This document shows, in pieces, positions 8,326-18,235 of a DNA stretch of 60,263 nt. The stretch covers positions 1-60,263 of the forward strand of contig JAHDYG010000021.1 in the NCBI GenBank assembly GCA_023383815.1. Direction: 5' to 3'. Numbering within the stretch: the first letter of the stretch is position 1; every line of letters begins with the position of its first letter. A model generated the notes under the pieces. That model saw nothing but the letters and a program-made list of their open reading frames with translations. It did not search any database and had not been told where the DNA came from. Origin of the DNA: Rhodocyclaceae bacterium. Lineage in GTDB: Bacteria > Pseudomonadota > Gammaproteobacteria > Burkholderiales > Rhodocyclaceae. Made by a program: the position numbers and the translations under genes.

Positions 8326-9993
8326 ATGCTCAGACGCCTGACCGTTCGTGATTTCGTGATCGTTGACCGGCTCGATCTGGAGTTCGGTGAGGGCTTCGGT
8401 GCCCTCACGGGCGAAACCGGGGCCGGAAAGTCGATCCTGCTCGATGCGCTCGGCCTTGCGCTGGGCGGCAGAGGGGACGCCGCAATGGTGCGCAGCGGTT
8501 GTGAGCGGGCCGACATCAGCGCGGAGTTCGATCTCTCAGGATGTGAGGGACTGCGCGACTGGTTGTCCGGGCAGGACATTCCGGTCGACGACGACACCCT
8601 GCTGCTTCGCCGTACCATAGACAGCAGTGGTCGCTCGCGCGCATGGATCAGCGGCGTACCCGCAACCCTCGCGCAGTTGCGCGAGGCGGGCGACTGGCTG
8701 GCCGACATCCATGGCCAGCATGCCCACCACGCCTTGCTGCGCGGCGAGACCCAGCGTGCGCTGCTCGATGCGCAGGCCGGAGCTGGCCGGCTCGCTGCGG
8801 AGGTCGGACAGGCATGGCGCGCATGGCAGGACGCGCTGGCCCGGCGCGAGGCGGCCGAACGCGATGCACATGCCAGCGAACGCGAGCGCGACCTGCTTGC
8901 GTGGCAGATCGAGGAGTTCGACCGGCTCGGGTTCGATCGCGAGGAGTGGGAACGGCTCCAGGCCGAGCAGGGCCGGCTCGCGCATGCGGCCGGCCTGATG
9001 GAAGGCGCGGACGAAGCGCTGAATCTGATCGGCGACGAGGAGCTTTCCGCACTGCCGCTGCTGCGTCGGGTCGAGGCGCGGCTCCACGAGATGGCGAGCG
9101 TCGATCCGCAGCTTGCCGAGACCGGGGCGCTAGTCGCCGAGGCAGTCATCCAGGCCGACGAGGCACTGCACGCCCTGCGGCGGTATAGGGAGCGTCTGGA
9201 TCCGGATCCGCAGCGTCTGGCCGAAATCGACCAGCGGATCGGCGCGGTGACCGACCTCGCGCGCAAGCATCGGGTCGCCCCCGAAGATCTTGCGGACCAG
9301 CGTCAACGCTGGGCAGAAGCGCTCTCTGCGCTGGAGGCGCGTTCCGATCCGCAGCGGCTCGCGGAGCAGGAGGGGCAGGCACGCGATCGCTACCGCAAGC
9401 TTGCAGCTCAGTTGAGTGATCTGCGCAGGCCTGCTGCGGAGCGGCTTTCGCGGGAGGTGAGCGAAGCCATGCAAAACCTCGCAATGGCGGGCGGAAAGTT
9501 CGAGGTGAGCCTTGAGTCGCTCGTCGAAGGGGCCGCACATGGGAGCGAGGACGTGACGTTTTGCGTCGCGGCCAATCCGAACCAGCCTCTGCGCCCGTTG
9601 GCCAAGGTTGCCTCCGGCGGCGAGCTGTCACGCATCGGGCTGGCGATCCAGGTCATGACGAGCCGCAATGTGGCGACTCCGACCCTGATTTTCGATGAAG
9701 TCGATGTCGGAATCGGCGGAGCGGTGGCCGAGATCGTCGGCCGGATGCTGCACCGGCTCGGCAGGGACCGTCAGGTCCTGTGCGTGACCCATCTGCCGCA
9801 AGTCGCCGCTTGCGCCGACTGGCAGTGGAGCATTTCGAAGCGGACGCGAGGGGCGGGCGTCGTGAGCGAAGTCACGTTGCTCGATACGCAGGGAAGGATC
9901 GACGAGATCGCACGCATGCTCGGTGGCGTAGAGCTCACCGAAACCACGCGACGCCATGCAATGGAGATGATCGGTTCTGCCACCCAGGGCTGA
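8326..9993 (+). CDS. recN: DNA repair ATPase RecN
   Basis: SMC-like ATPase of double-strand-break repair. 555 aa, the usual length. The N-terminus MLRRLTVRDFVIVDRLDLEF leads into Walker A GETGAGKS (residues 29-36). A central coiled-coil section (about 155-370) is rich in Glu, Arg and Ala. The C-terminal half has the ABC signature ASGGELSRIGLAI and Walker B TLIFDEVDVGIGG (about 452-464), then VLCVTHLPQVAA. Follows nadK after 31 bases and ends 51 bases before the convergent fur gene. Confidence 0.96.
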   Translation: MLRRLTVRDFVIVDRLDLEFGEGFGALTGETGAGKSILLDALGLALGGRGDAAMVRSGCERADISAEFDLSGCEGLRDWLSGQDIPVDDDTLLLRRTIDSSGRSRAWISGVPATLAQLREAGDWLADIHGQHAHHALLRGETQRALLDAQAGAGRLAAEVGQAWRAWQDALARREAAERDAHASERERDLLAWQIEEFDRLGFDREEWERLQAEQGRLAHAAGLMEGADEALNLIGDEELSALPLLRRVEARLHEMASVDPQLAETGALVAEAVIQADEALHALRRYRERLDPDPQRLAEIDQRIGAVTDLARKHRVAPEDLADQRQRWAEALSALEARSDPQRLAEQEGQARDRYRKLAAQLSDLRRPAAERLSREVSEAMQNLAMAGGKFEVSLESLVEGAAHGSEDVTFCVAANPNQPLRPLAKVASGGELSRIGLAIQVMTSRNVATPTLIFDEVDVGIGGAVAEIVGRMLHRLGRDRQVLCVTHLPQVAACADWQWSISKRTRGAGVVSEVTLLDTQGRIDEIARMLGGVELTETTRRHAMEMIGSATQG

Positions 9994-10044
9994 CGGGGCG
10001 GCCGGACCTGCGGCGGCTGCGCGGGGATTCGACCGTCCGACGCG

Positions 10045-10482
10045 TCAGTCCTGGTTCGAGCGGTTGGGGCAGTTCTCCTTCTTGCAGTCGGCGTACAGGT
10101 AGAGTGCGTGCTCGCGCACTTCGAAGCCGCGCTGCTGGGCCACCAGGTGCTGGCGGCGTTCGATCTCGGGGTCGAAGAACTCCTCGACCGTGCCGCATTG
10201 CAGGCACACCAGATGGTCGTGGTGCCCGCCTTCCTTGAGTTCGAACACAGCCTTGCCGGCCTCGAAATAGTGCCGCTCCAGGAGTCCGGCCTGCTCGAAC
10301 TGGGTCAGCACGCGATACACCGTTGCGAGCCCGATGTCCATGCCTTCGGCCATGAGGGCGCGATACACGTCTTCGGCCGTCAGGTGGCGCAGGTCGGAGT
10401 GCTGGAACAGATCGAGGATCTTCAGTCGGGGGTAGGTGGCCTTGAGGCCGATATTCTTCAGATTCTTGGAGTTGTCGGACAT
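10045..10482 (-). CDS. fur: Ferric uptake regulator Fur
   Basis: Fe2+-responsive repressor. 145 aa. Winged-helix N-terminus (about 1-85) with [12 protein letters not shown] and [18 protein letters not shown], then the metal-binding core [20 protein letters not shown] and a C-terminal pair of cysteines in CKKENC. Fur rather than Zur or PerR is favoured by its position next to bamE, the classic proteobacterial arrangement. A Fur-box-like palindrome lies in the divergent promoter region, consistent with autoregulation. Confidence 0.96.
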   Translation of the reverse strand: MSDNSKNLKNIGLKATYPRLKILDLFQHSDLRHLTAEDVYRALMAEGMDIGLATVYRVLTQFEQAGLLERHYFEAGKAVFELKEGGHHDHLVCLQCGTVEEFFDPEIERRQHLVAQQRGFEVREHALYLYADCKKENCPNRSNQD

Positions 10483-10596
10483 GGTCGCCCCTGTCGGGTG
10501 GCTGGGTCAGATGGTCGGATTCACCGATTGTCCGGCACGCCGGTGCGCTCGGCACCGCGGCCCGTGCAGGCGTATGATATATTTTTCGCAGTTTGC

Positions 10597-10611
10597 TGAG
10601 AATGTTTCTCT
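10597..10611. promoter_or_regulatory. Candidate Fur box between fur and bamE
   Basis: TGAGAAT-G-TTTCTCT is a 7-1-7 near-palindrome with a perfect GAGAA/TTCTC core (10598-10610), resembling the Fur consensus TGATAAT-n-ATTATCA. It sits between the divergent genes, next to AT-rich -10-like sequence at 10573-10580. Binding would be expected to affect fur and perhaps bamE. Confidence 0.4.
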
Positions 10612-10654
10612 TTCAGGCGCGCCGACCGTTCGGCACTCAATCAAAGATCATCCC

Positions 10655-11065
10655 ATGCGATTCCTGATGCTTCCGGCGCTTGTGGCCGGCTCCGTGCTGC
10701 TTGCGGGTTGTTCCTTCGATACACTGACCTCCGGCGTCGATCCCTACCGGATCGATGTCCGCCAGGGCAACTATGTCGATCAGAAAATGGTGTCCCAGCT
10801 TCGCAAGGGCATGACGCGGGATCAGGTGCGATTCGTGCTCGGCACGCCCCTCGTCGTCGATGCCTTCCGTCAGGATCGCTGGGACTACGTCTATCTGTTC
10901 AGGCCGGGGCGCGGGGAAGAGCTTCGGCGCACGATCAGCGTCTTCTTCGTCGGCGACGTGCTGGACCGGCTGGAGGGCGACGTCGTGGGCGGTGAGGCCA
11001 GTGCCGAGGCGCCAGCAGAACGAGCCCGGGTGATCGAGATCGCCGCTCCGGAGGCGGGCAAGTGA
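10655..11065 (+). CDS. bamE: Outer membrane assembly lipoprotein BamE (SmpA/OmlA)
   Basis: Lipoprotein of the BAM complex that inserts beta-barrel proteins into the outer membrane. 136 aa. Signal peptide [19 protein letters not shown] with lipobox LAGC, lipidated Cys19. The SmpA/OmlA core follows, with [32 protein letters not shown] and [13 protein letters not shown] short Ala/Glu-rich tail closes the protein. Divergent from fur; its stop codon overlaps the dapB GTG. Confidence 0.95.
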   Translation: MRFLMLPALVAGSVLLAGCSFDTLTSGVDPYRIDVRQGNYVDQKMVSQLRKGMTRDQVRFVLGTPLVVDAFRQDRWDYVYLFRPGRGEELRRTISVFFVGDVLDRLEGDVVGGEASAEAPAERARVIEIAAPEAGK

Positions 11066-11868
11066 GTGCGGTGAGGCTCGCCATTGCTGGCGCCGGAGGG
11101 CGCATGGGACGCATGCTGATCGAGGCGGCCCTTGAGGATCCCGGGGTGGTCCTGGCCGCTGCGTTCGATCGGTCCGGCTCTGCGGCAGTGGGACGAGACG
11201 CCGGCGAGATGCTCGGCCGGCCCTGCGGCGTCGTCGTCGGTGCAGATGCACGCGAGGCGATTGCTGCTGCAGACTGTGTGATCGATTTCACGCGGCCGGA
11301 GGGCGCCCTTGCACACCTGGCCATCGCGCGGGAGCTGGGCAAGGCCGTCGTCATTGGCACCACAGGGTTTTCCGATGCGGGCAAGGCCGAGATCGTGGAT
11401 GCGGCGCGGAGCACTCCCGTCGTGTTCGCCCCGAACATGGCGGTAGGCGTCAATGCGGTGTTCAAGCTGCTGGAGGTTGCGGCACGCATCCTGAACGAAG
11501 GGTACGACATCGAGATCGTCGAGATGCATCATCGCCACAAGGTCGATGCACCGTCCGGTACGGCGCTGCGAATGGGCGAGATCGTCGCGCGCGAGCTCGG
11601 GCGCGACCTCGGGTCCTGCGCGGTATTCGGCCGCGAGGGCGTGACCGGCGAGCGCAAGGGCGAGACCATCGGGTTTTCAACGATCCGGGGCGGGGATGTG
11701 ATCGGGGATCACACGGTGATGTTTGCGGGCCTCGGCGAGCGCATCGAAATCACCCACAAGTCGGCCAGCCGCATGCATTACGCGGTGGGCGCGCTGCGCG
11801 CTGCGCGCTTTCTCGCTGGACGCCGCGAGGGGTTGTTCGACATGCAGGACGTGCTCGGCCTGCGCTGA
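11062..11868 (+). CDS. dapB: 4-hydroxy-tetrahydrodipicolinate reductase
   Basis: NAD(P)H-dependent reductase of the lysine/meso-diaminopimelate pathway. 268 aa. Dinucleotide-binding motif [16 protein letters not shown] near the N-terminus, [20 protein letters not shown], and the active-site region [17 protein letters not shown]. The GTG start at 11062 lies in a GTGA overlap with bamE and has GGAG upstream, so it is translationally coupled to bamE. Confidence 0.97.
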   Translation: MSAVRLAIAGAGGRMGRMLIEAALEDPGVVLAAAFDRSGSAAVGRDAGEMLGRPCGVVVGADAREAIAAADCVIDFTRPEGALAHLAIARELGKAVVIGTTGFSDAGKAEIVDAARSTPVVFAPNMAVGVNAVFKLLEVAARILNEGYDIEIVEMHHRHKVDAPSGTALRMGEIVARELGRDLGSCAVFGREGVTGERKGETIGFSTIRGGDVIGDHTVMFAGLGERIEITHKSASRMHYAVGALRAARFLAGRREGLFDMQDVLGLR

Positions 11869-11908
11869 ACGGGCAGGCACACTTGCGCGATGCCGCCCCG
11901 CCGTGCGG

Positions 11909-11938
11909 TTTACGGGGCGGCCCGTCAGACGCTATAAT
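11909..11938 (+). promoter_or_regulatory. Sigma-70 promoter of carAB
   Basis: TTTACG (11909-11914), 18-base spacer, perfect TATAAT (11933-11938). Transcription should start near 11945, only about ten bases before the terminator-like hairpin that follows. Confidence 0.6.
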
Positions 11939-11954
11939 TCGCCGACTCAGACAG

Positions 11955-11986
11955 CGGGATTGGCCGACAGGCTCGTCCCGTTTTTT
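11955..11986 (+). terminator. Intrinsic terminator / attenuator in the carA leader
   Basis: CGGGA (11955-11959) pairs with TCCCG (11976-11980), and the stem continues inward through GGCC/GGCT pairs to a GACA loop with one mismatch. Six Ts follow (11981-11986). It lies downstream of the TATAAT box and upstream of carA, so it could attenuate carAB transcription as well as stop read-through from dapB. Confidence 0.65.
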
Positions 11987-11991
11987 CACGT

Positions 11992-12048
11992 ATGGAGCGA
12001 ACGCGAGTTCGCATCCGTCCTTCGGTTGAATTCAGGAGTTTGTCGTGA
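11992..12048 (+). CDS. Putative arginine-rich carA leader peptide
   Basis: Eighteen-codon [21 protein letters not shown], with 5 arginines. Its TGA (12046-12048) overlaps the carA GTG start (12045-12047), so translation of the two would be coupled. Its first third forms a hairpin, GCGAAC-GCGA-GTTCGC (11997-12012), closed by a GNRA-type tetraloop and extendable by GGA/TCC. No strong Shine-Dalgarno precedes its ATG; the T-run of the upstream terminator lies there. Carbamoyl phosphate feeds arginine synthesis, so an arginine-sensing role is plausible but inferred. Confidence 0.4.
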   Translation: MERTRVRIRPSVEFRSLS

Positions 12049-13187
12049 CTGCTACCCCGTCCGCTTTGTTGGCTCTCGCCGACGGTACGGTCTTCGTCGG
12101 CAAGGGAATCGGTGCGGTCGGCAGCACGGTTGGCGAGGTCGTCTTCAATACCTCGATGTCGGGCTACCAGGAGATCCTGACCGATCCGAGCTACAGCAGC
12201 CAGATCGTGACGCTGACCTATCCGCATATCGGCAACACCGGCGTCAATGGTGAAGATGTCGAAGCAGGCAGGATTCACGCGGCAGGCCTGGTGATCCGCG
12301 ACCTGCCGATCCTGCCGTCGAACTTTCGCATGGAGCGCACGCTCGATGCGTATCTGCGCGACGAGAACATCGTTGCGATCGCCGGGCTCGATACCCGCAA
12401 GCTGACGCGCATCCTGCGCGAGAAGGGCGCTCAGGCGGGCTGCATCGTCACCGCGGCGCCGGGTGCAGCGCCTGATCCCGAGGCGGCCATCGCCGCGGCC
12501 CGCGGGTTTCCGGGGCTGGCCGGAATGGATCTCGCGAAAGTCGTCACCGCGGCCGAGTCCTATCCGTGGACGCAAGGCGAGTGGCAACTCGGTGCGGGGT
12601 ATGGCGAGCCCAGCGAGAAGCGCTTCCACGTCGTGGCCTACGATTTCGGCGTCAAGCGCAATATCCTGCGAATGCTGGTGAGCCGCGGCTGCCGCCTTAC
12701 GGTCGTGCCGGCGCAGACACCGGCAGCCGACGTGCTTGCCCTGAAGCCGGACGGTGTGTTCCTGTCGAACGGCCCGGGCGATCCGGAACCGTGCGACTAC
12801 GCGATCGAAGCGATCCGCGGTTTCCTGGCCGAGCAGATCCCGGTATTCGGCATCTGCCTCGGCCATCAGTTGCTCGCGCTTGCGTCGGGCGCACGCACGA
12901 TCAAGATGAAGTTCGGCCATCACGGTGCGAACCACCCGGTCAAGGATCTCGATTCGGGGCAGGTCATGATCACCAGCCAGAACCACGGCTTCGCGGTCGA
13001 TCCCGAGTCACTGCCGGCGAACCTGCGCGTGACCCACGTTTCGCTTTTCGACGGCAGCCTGCAGGGCATCGCACGCACCGACGTTCCTGCATTCAGCTTC
13101 CAGGGGCATCCCGAGGCGAGTCCGGGGCCGCACGATGTTGCCTACCTGTTCGATCGATTCATCGGTCTGCTCTCCGCCCGGCAATGA
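12045..13187 (+). CDS. carA: Carbamoyl phosphate synthetase small (glutaminase) subunit
   Basis: Hydrolyses glutamine to supply ammonia to CarB, making carbamoyl phosphate for pyrimidines and arginine. 380 aa. N-terminal CPSase small-chain domain ([20 protein letters not shown]). C-terminal class I amidotransferase with nucleophile Cys271 in GICLGHQ, and His355 and Glu357 in [11 protein letters not shown] start at 12045 with AGGAG eight bases upstream. Followed by carB after 42 bases. Confidence 0.97.
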   Translation: MTATPSALLALADGTVFVGKGIGAVGSTVGEVVFNTSMSGYQEILTDPSYSSQIVTLTYPHIGNTGVNGEDVEAGRIHAAGLVIRDLPILPSNFRMERTLDAYLRDENIVAIAGLDTRKLTRILREKGAQAGCIVTAAPGAAPDPEAAIAAARGFPGLAGMDLAKVVTAAESYPWTQGEWQLGAGYGEPSEKRFHVVAYDFGVKRNILRMLVSRGCRLTVVPAQTPAADVLALKPDGVFLSNGPGDPEPCDYAIEAIRGFLAEQIPVFGICLGHQLLALASGARTIKMKFGHHGANHPVKDLDSGQVMITSQNHGFAVDPESLPANLRVTHVSLFDGSLQGIARTDVPAFSFQGHPEASPGPHDVAYLFDRFIGLLSARQ

Positions 13188-13229
13188 GCGGCCGCATGCG
13201 CGCCATTCACAGTAATTCGAGGTTAGGCA

Positions 13230-16200
13230 ATGCCTAAGCGTACAGACATACAAAGCATCCTCATCATCGGCGCCGGCCCGATCATCATCGGTCAGGCCTG
13301 CGAGTTCGACTACTCCGGCGCGCAGGCGTGCAAGGCGCTGCGCGAGGAGGGCTACCGGGTAATCCTGGTGAACTCCAATCCGGCCACGATCATGACCGAT
13401 CCCGAGATGGCCGATGTGACCTACATCGAGCCGATCACGTGGCAGATCGTCGAGCGCATCATCGAAAAGGAGCGGCCGGATGCGCTGCTGCCGACGATGG
13501 GTGGACAGACCGCGCTCAACTGCGCGCTCGATCTTGCGCGCCACGGGGTGCTCGAGAAGTATGGCGTCGAGATGATCGGCGCGTCGCGCGATGCGATCGA
13601 CAAGGCCGAGGATCGGCTCAAGTTCAAGGACGCGATGACCCGCATCGGGCTGGGGTCGGCGCGCTCGGGCATCGCCCACAGCATCGAGGAAGCCCTGCAG
13701 GTGCAGGGTGGTATCGGCTTTCCGGTGATCATCCGGCCGTCGTTCACGATGGGCGGCAGCGGCGGCGGCATCGCCTACAACATGGAAGAGTTCGACGAGA
13801 TCTGCCGGCGCGGACTCGAGGCGAGCCCGACCAACGAACTCTTGATCGAGGAAAGCCTGCTGGGCTGGAAGGAGTTCGAGATGGAAGTGGTCCGCGACCG
13901 TGCGGACAACTGCATCATCGTGTGCTCGATCGAGAACCTCGATCCGATGGGCGTGCATACCGGTGATTCGATCACCGTTGCACCGGCCCAGACGCTGACC
14001 GACAAGGAATACCAGATCCTGCGCAACGCCTCGATCGCGGTGCTGCGCGAGATCGGCGTCGACACCGGTGGCTCGAACGTGCAGTTCGCGATCAATCCGG
14101 TCGATGGGCGCATGATCGTGATCGAGATGAACCCGCGCGTGAGCCGTTCTTCGGCACTAGCTTCGAAGGCGACCGGATTCCCGATCGCGAAGGTCGCAGC
14201 CAAGCTCGCCGTCGGCTTCACGCTCGATGAGCTGAAGAACGACATCACCGGCGGTGCGACCCCGGCGTCGTTCGAGCCCTCGATCGACTATGTCGTGACC
14301 AAGATTCCGCGCTTTGCGTTCGAGAAATTCCCGCAGGCCAACGACCGCCTCACTACGCAGATGAAGTCGGTCGGTGAGGTCATGGCGATGGGGCGCACGT
14401 TCCAGGAATCCTTCCAGAAGGCGCTGCGCGGTCTTGAAGTCGGCGTGTACGGTCTCGACGAGGTCGAGACCGATCGCGAGGATCTGGAGCACGAACTTGC
14501 GAACCCCGGCGCCCAGCGCATCTGGTACGTCGGCCAGGCGTTCCGCGAGGGCTACACGCAGGAGCAGCTCTTCAAGCTGACGAAGATCGACCCCTGGTTC
14601 CTGGCCCAGATCGAGGACATCGTGCTGACCGAGAAGGCGCTTGCCGGTCGCTCGCTCAAGGCGATCCAGGCGCCCGAGCTGCGCGGCTTGAAGCGCAAGG
14701 GCTTTTCCGACCGCCGCCTCGCGAAGCTGCTCGGTGTCGACGAGACGGCCGTGCGCCTGCACCGGCACGCGCTCGCAGTGCGGCCGGTGTTCAAGCGCGT
14801 CGACACCTGCGCGGCCGAGTTCGCGACCTCGACGGCCTACATGTACTCCTCGTACGAGGACGAATGTGAATCGCATCCGTCCGATCGCAAGAAGATCATG
14901 GTGCTCGGCGGAGGACCGAACCGGATCGGGCAGGGGATCGAGTTCGACTACTGTTGCGTGCATGCCGCGCTGGCACTGCGTGACGACGGCTACGAGACGA
15001 TCATGGTCAACTGCAACCCGGAGACGGTGTCGACCGACTACGACACTTCGGATCGCCTGTATTTCGAGCCGATCACGCTCGAAGACATTCTCGAGATCGT
15101 GCATGTCGAAAAGCCTGTTGGCGTGATCGTCCAGTTCGGTGGCCAGACGCCGCTCAAGCGTGCACGGGCGCTCGAGGCCAATGGCGTGCCGATCATCGGC
15201 ACCAGCCCGGACATGATCGATGCGGCCGAGGACCGCGAGCGATTCCAGAAGCTGCTGAACGAACTCAAGCTCAAGCAGCCGCCCAACCGAACGGCGCGCA
15301 CGCCCGAGGAGGCCGTTCGCCTCGCGGCCGAGATCGGCTATCCGCTTGTCGTGCGTCCGAGCTACGTGCTGGGCGGGCGTGCGATGGAGATCGTGCATGA
15401 GCAACGCGATCTCGAGCGCTACATGCGCGAGGCAGTGAAGGTCTCGAACGAGTCGCCGGTGCTGCTCGACCGCTTCCTCAACGATGCAACCGAAGTCGAC
15501 GTCGATGCATTGTCCGACGGGCAGCAGGTGATCATCGGCGGGATCATGGAGCACATCGAGCAGGCCGGCGTGCACTCGGGTGATTCGGCCTGCTCGCTGC
15601 CGCCCTACACGCTGTCGGCTGCGCTGCAGGACGAGCTTCGGCGCCAGACCGAGGCGATGGCACGCGCGCTGAACGTGGTCGGGCTGATGAACGTGCAGTT
15701 CGCGATCCAGGGCGAGGGCGATCAGGCCACCGTCTATGTGCTGGAAGTCAATCCGCGCGCCTCGCGCACCGTGCCGTTCGTTTCCAAGGCCTGCGGCCTG
15801 CCGCTCGCGAAGGTTGCGGCACGCTGCATGGCTGGCCAGAGTCTCGCCAGTCAGGGTGTCACGGAGGAGATCGTGCCGGGCTATTACTCGGTCAAGGAGG
15901 CGGTGTTCCCGTTCATCAAGTTCCCGGGGGTCGATACCATTCTCGGCCCGGAGATGAAGTCGACCGGAGAGGTGATGGGGGTGGGGCGCAGTTTTGCCGA
16001 AGCCTTCGTCAAGTCCCAACTCGCTGCGGGCGTGCGCCTGCCGACGTCGGGGGCGGCCTTCATCAGCGTCAAGCCCTACGACCGTCCGGCGGCTGTAGAA
16101 GTCGCCACCGCCTTGCATGATCTGGGCTTCAGTCTCGTTGCAACGCGCGGCACGGCGACCGCGATCGAAGCGGCGGGCCTGCCGGTCAAGGTCATCAACA

Positions 16201-16457
16201 AGGTGACCGAGGGCCGTCCGCACATCGTCGACATGATCAAGAACAACGAGATCCGGCTCGTCATCAATACAGTCGAGGAAAAGCGTCAGGCGATCATCGA
16301 TTCGCGCTCGATCCGCACCAGCGCGCTGGCGGCGAAGGTCACCGTATATACGACCATCGAGGGCGCGCGCGCAGCCTGCATGGGCATGCGCCACATCGAG
16401 GGTCTGGAAGTCTACAGCGTGCAGTCGCTGCACGCCGAACTGGGCCAGACAGCATGA
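13230..16457 (+). CDS. carB: Carbamoyl phosphate synthetase large subunit
   Basis: Synthesises carbamoyl phosphate from bicarbonate, ammonia and two ATP. 1075 aa. Two homologous ATP-grasp halves: the first (about 1-400) with [20 protein letters not shown] and [16 protein letters not shown]; the second (from about 550) with [20 protein letters not shown] and [14 protein letters not shown]. The C-terminal MGS-like domain (about 935-1075) is the allosteric site for UMP and ornithine in the family. Its stop overlaps the greA start (ATGA). Confidence 0.98.
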   Translation: MPKRTDIQSILIIGAGPIIIGQACEFDYSGAQACKALREEGYRVILVNSNPATIMTDPEMADVTYIEPITWQIVERIIEKERPDALLPTMGGQTALNCALDLARHGVLEKYGVEMIGASRDAIDKAEDRLKFKDAMTRIGLGSARSGIAHSIEEALQVQGGIGFPVIIRPSFTMGGSGGGIAYNMEEFDEICRRGLEASPTNELLIEESLLGWKEFEMEVVRDRADNCIIVCSIENLDPMGVHTGDSITVAPAQTLTDKEYQILRNASIAVLREIGVDTGGSNVQFAINPVDGRMIVIEMNPRVSRSSALASKATGFPIAKVAAKLAVGFTLDELKNDITGGATPASFEPSIDYVVTKIPRFAFEKFPQANDRLTTQMKSVGEVMAMGRTFQESFQKALRGLEVGVYGLDEVETDREDLEHELANPGAQRIWYVGQAFREGYTQEQLFKLTKIDPWFLAQIEDIVLTEKALAGRSLKAIQAPELRGLKRKGFSDRRLAKLLGVDETAVRLHRHALAVRPVFKRVDTCAAEFATSTAYMYSSYEDECESHPSDRKKIMVLGGGPNRIGQGIEFDYCCVHAALALRDDGYETIMVNCNPETVSTDYDTSDRLYFEPITLEDILEIVHVEKPVGVIVQFGGQTPLKRARALEANGVPIIGTSPDMIDAAEDRERFQKLLNELKLKQPPNRTARTPEEAVRLAAEIGYPLVVRPSYVLGGRAMEIVHEQRDLERYMREAVKVSNESPVLLDRFLNDATEVDVDALSDGQQVIIGGIMEHIEQAGVHSGDSACSLPPYTLSAALQDELRRQTEAMARALNVVGLMNVQFAIQGEGDQATVYVLEVNPRASRTVPFVSKACGLPLAKVAARCMAGQSLASQGVTEEIVPGYYSVKEAVFPFIKFPGVDTILGPEMKSTGEVMGVGRSFAEAFVKSQLAAGVRLPTSGAAFISVKPYDRPAAVEVATALHDLGFSLVATRGTATAIEAAGLPVKVINKVTEGRPHIVDMIKNNEIRLVINTVEEKRQAIIDSRSIRTSALAAKVTVYTTIEGARAACMGMRHIEGLEVYSVQSLHAELGQTA

Positions 16458-16930
16458 ACAAGACGCCACTTACCGTCAGTGGGGCCGAGCGCCTGCGCGC
16501 CGAACTGCACAAGCTGAAGACCGTCGAGCGGCCGGCCGTGATCAATGCGATTGCCGAGGCTCGCGCCCACGGCGATCTGTCCGAGAACGCGGAGTACGAT
16601 GCGGCGAAGGAGCGGCAGGGATTCGTCGAAGGCCGGATCCGCGAGATCGAAGGCAAGCTCGCGAATGCGCAGATCATCGATCCGCGTCTGCTGGATGCGG
16701 ACGGGCGCTGCGTGTTCGGTGCGACGGTCGAACTCGAGGACATGGAGTCCGGTGACTGCGTCGTCTACCAGATCGTCGGCGATGACGAGGCCGATGTGAA
16801 GGAGGGCAAGATCTCGATCAGTTCGCCGATCGCGCGCGCCTTGATCGGCAAGTACGCGGGGGACGTTGCCGAGGTCAAGGCGCCTGGGGGTGTGCGCGAA
16901 TACGAAATCGTCGAGGTCCGCTACGTCTGA
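16454..16930 (+). CDS. greA: Transcription elongation factor GreA
   Basis: Rescues backtracked RNA polymerase by stimulating transcript cleavage. 158 aa. N-terminal coiled coil (about 10-75) with the acidic tip motif [14 protein letters not shown], then the FKBP-like C-terminal domain with [18 protein letters not shown] overlap with the carB stop, so it is translationally coupled, the usual carB-greA pairing in proteobacteria. Confidence 0.97.
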   Translation: MNKTPLTVSGAERLRAELHKLKTVERPAVINAIAEARAHGDLSENAEYDAAKERQGFVEGRIREIEGKLANAQIIDPRLLDADGRCVFGATVELEDMESGDCVVYQIVGDDEADVKEGKISISSPIARALIGKYAGDVAEVKAPGGVREYEIVEVRYV

Positions 16931-17025
16931 GCGGGGGTGAATCGCATCATCGGAAGAACCCGGGCGGGCGTTTGATCTCCTGCCGGTCGGCGCGTCCGGC
17001 GCAGTGCAGTCATCCCTGGCGGGGC

Positions 17026-17493
17026 TCAGTCGCTAGTCTTGAGGCCTGGTTTGCGGGGCGCTCCGGTGCTCTTTCGGGGGGATTTCCGGCGTCCGGCAGC
17101 AGCCTGGATCATCGCGGTGCGTCGGGCTGCTTCTGCGAACGCGCGCGCGGACTTGGCCTTCGAGGGGCGCCTGTTGCCGGTCGGTTTCTCGGCGAGCGTG
17201 GCCGGCTTCGCCGGATCTTCGTCACGACGCTTGCGCCAGACCACGAGAATCGTGCCGATATGCTGGACCGGGGCCGCATCGAGCGTTTCACAGATGCTTG
17301 CGAGCAGCGCTTCGCGGTCAGCGCGTTCAGCGCCGTGAACCTTGATCTTGATGAGTTCGTGGGCCTGCAGCGAGCGCTCGATTTCCTGGACGACCGCCGG
17401 GGTCAATCCGTTGCCGGCGACGCTGACGACGGGGTTCAGGTGGTGGGCACTGGCGCGCAGCGCGCGTCGTTGCTCTGGGGTCAGCTCGATCAT
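17026..17493 (-). CDS. yhbY: YhbY/CRM-domain RNA-binding protein
   Basis: Ribosome-assembly-associated RNA-binding protein. 155 aa. The CRM domain (about 1-97) includes MIELTPEQRRALRASAHHL, VSVAGNGLTPAVV and IKIKVHG. A basic, low-complexity C-terminal tail (about 98-155, rich in Lys, Arg, Pro, Ala) extends beyond the roughly 97 aa of E. coli YhbY and probably adds RNA contacts. Divergent from rlmE across only 39 bases, a normal pairing. Confidence 0.92.
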   Translation of the reverse strand: MIELTPEQRRALRASAHHLNPVVSVAGNGLTPAVVQEIERSLQAHELIKIKVHGAERADREALLASICETLDAAPVQHIGTILVVWRKRRDEDPAKPATLAEKPTGNRRPSKAKSARAFAEAARRTAMIQAAAGRRKSPRKSTGAPRKPGLKTSD

Positions 17494-17532
17494 TGATTTT
17501 TCTCAACCTTTCGGGGGAAGGATTCTACTCCG

Positions 17533-18159
17533 ATGAAGCGCACGAAGACCAGCAAGGCGTGGATGAGCGAGCACGTCAACGACGCCTACGTGCAGCGTGC
17601 GAAGGCCGAAGGCTACCGTTCGCGGGCGGCATACAAGCTGATCGAGATCGACGAGCGCGATCATCTGCTGCATCCTGAGATGGTCGTGGTCGATCTCGGC
17701 GCGGCACCGGGCTCGTGGACCCAGGTCGTCGTGCAGCGACTGACCGGACGTGGACGGATCTTCGCGCTCGATCTGCTTCCGGTCGCCGAGCTGCCGGGTG
17801 TGCACTTCATTCAGGGCGATTTCCTGGAGGAAGAAGTGCTTGCGCAACTCGAAGCCGCGCTCGGCGCGACACCGGTCGACCTCGTACTCTCCGACATGGC
17901 GCCGAACATGTCCGGGATCGAACTCGTGGATCAGGCGCGATCCGTGCTGCTGGCGGAACTCGCGCTCGAGTTCGCGATCCAGCGTTTGCGGGTCGGTGGG
18001 AGCTTTCTCGTCAAGGTGTTCCAGGGGCAGGGGTTCATGGAGTACCGTCAGACCGTCCAGCAGCACTTCCAGACCCTGCAGGTACGCAAGCCCAAGGCGT
18101 CGCGCGATCGCAGTCCGGAGGTGTATCTGCTCGGAAAGGGGTTCAAGGGCGGCCGCTGA
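17533..18159 (+). CDS. rlmE: 23S rRNA (U2552) 2'-O-methyltransferase RlmE (FtsJ/RrmJ)
   Basis: SAM-dependent methylation of U2552 in the ribosomal A loop. 208 aa. Rossmann SAM site [14 protein letters not shown]. The K-D-K-E catalytic tetrad is complete: K35 (AYKLIEI), D121 ([10 protein letters not shown]), K161 (FLVKVFQG), E196 (SPEVYL). In most proteobacteria ftsH follows directly; here a three-gene cassette lies between them. Confidence 0.97.
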   Translation: MKRTKTSKAWMSEHVNDAYVQRAKAEGYRSRAAYKLIEIDERDHLLHPEMVVVDLGAAPGSWTQVVVQRLTGRGRIFALDLLPVAELPGVHFIQGDFLEEEVLAQLEAALGATPVDLVLSDMAPNMSGIELVDQARSVLLAELALEFAIQRLRVGGSFLVKVFQGQGFMEYRQTVQQHFQTLQVRKPKASRDRSPEVYLLGKGFKGGR

Positions 18160-18194
18160 GTGGCAATGTGAATCGCACGGGCCGGTTCACGACT

Positions 18195-18214
18195 ATCATC
18201 CGGTGAGGGATGAT
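18195..18214 (+). other. Hairpin between rlmE and ravA
   Basis: ATCATCC (18195-18201), loop GGTGAG, GGATGAT (18208-18214): perfect 7-bp stem followed by TCTTTC. It may be a weak terminator of rlmE, or may hide an alternative GTG (18203) upstream of the ravA Shine-Dalgarno. Confidence 0.35.
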
Positions 18215-18235
18215 TCTTTCGGGGAGATCGACCGC

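Noticed and set aside
14157-16469. 770-codon minus-strand open frame opposite carB
   Set aside because: It mirrors carB codons (GC-rich third positions), has no family motif and no ribosome-binding site. The same applies to long frames opposite nuoG (39016-41379), pstC (28094-30718) and ftsH (22148-23800).
18203-18205. GTG as ravA start
   Set aside because: No Shine-Dalgarno, and it lies in the loop of a hairpin. The TTG at 18236 has GGGGAG at nine bases and gives a family-like N-terminus.
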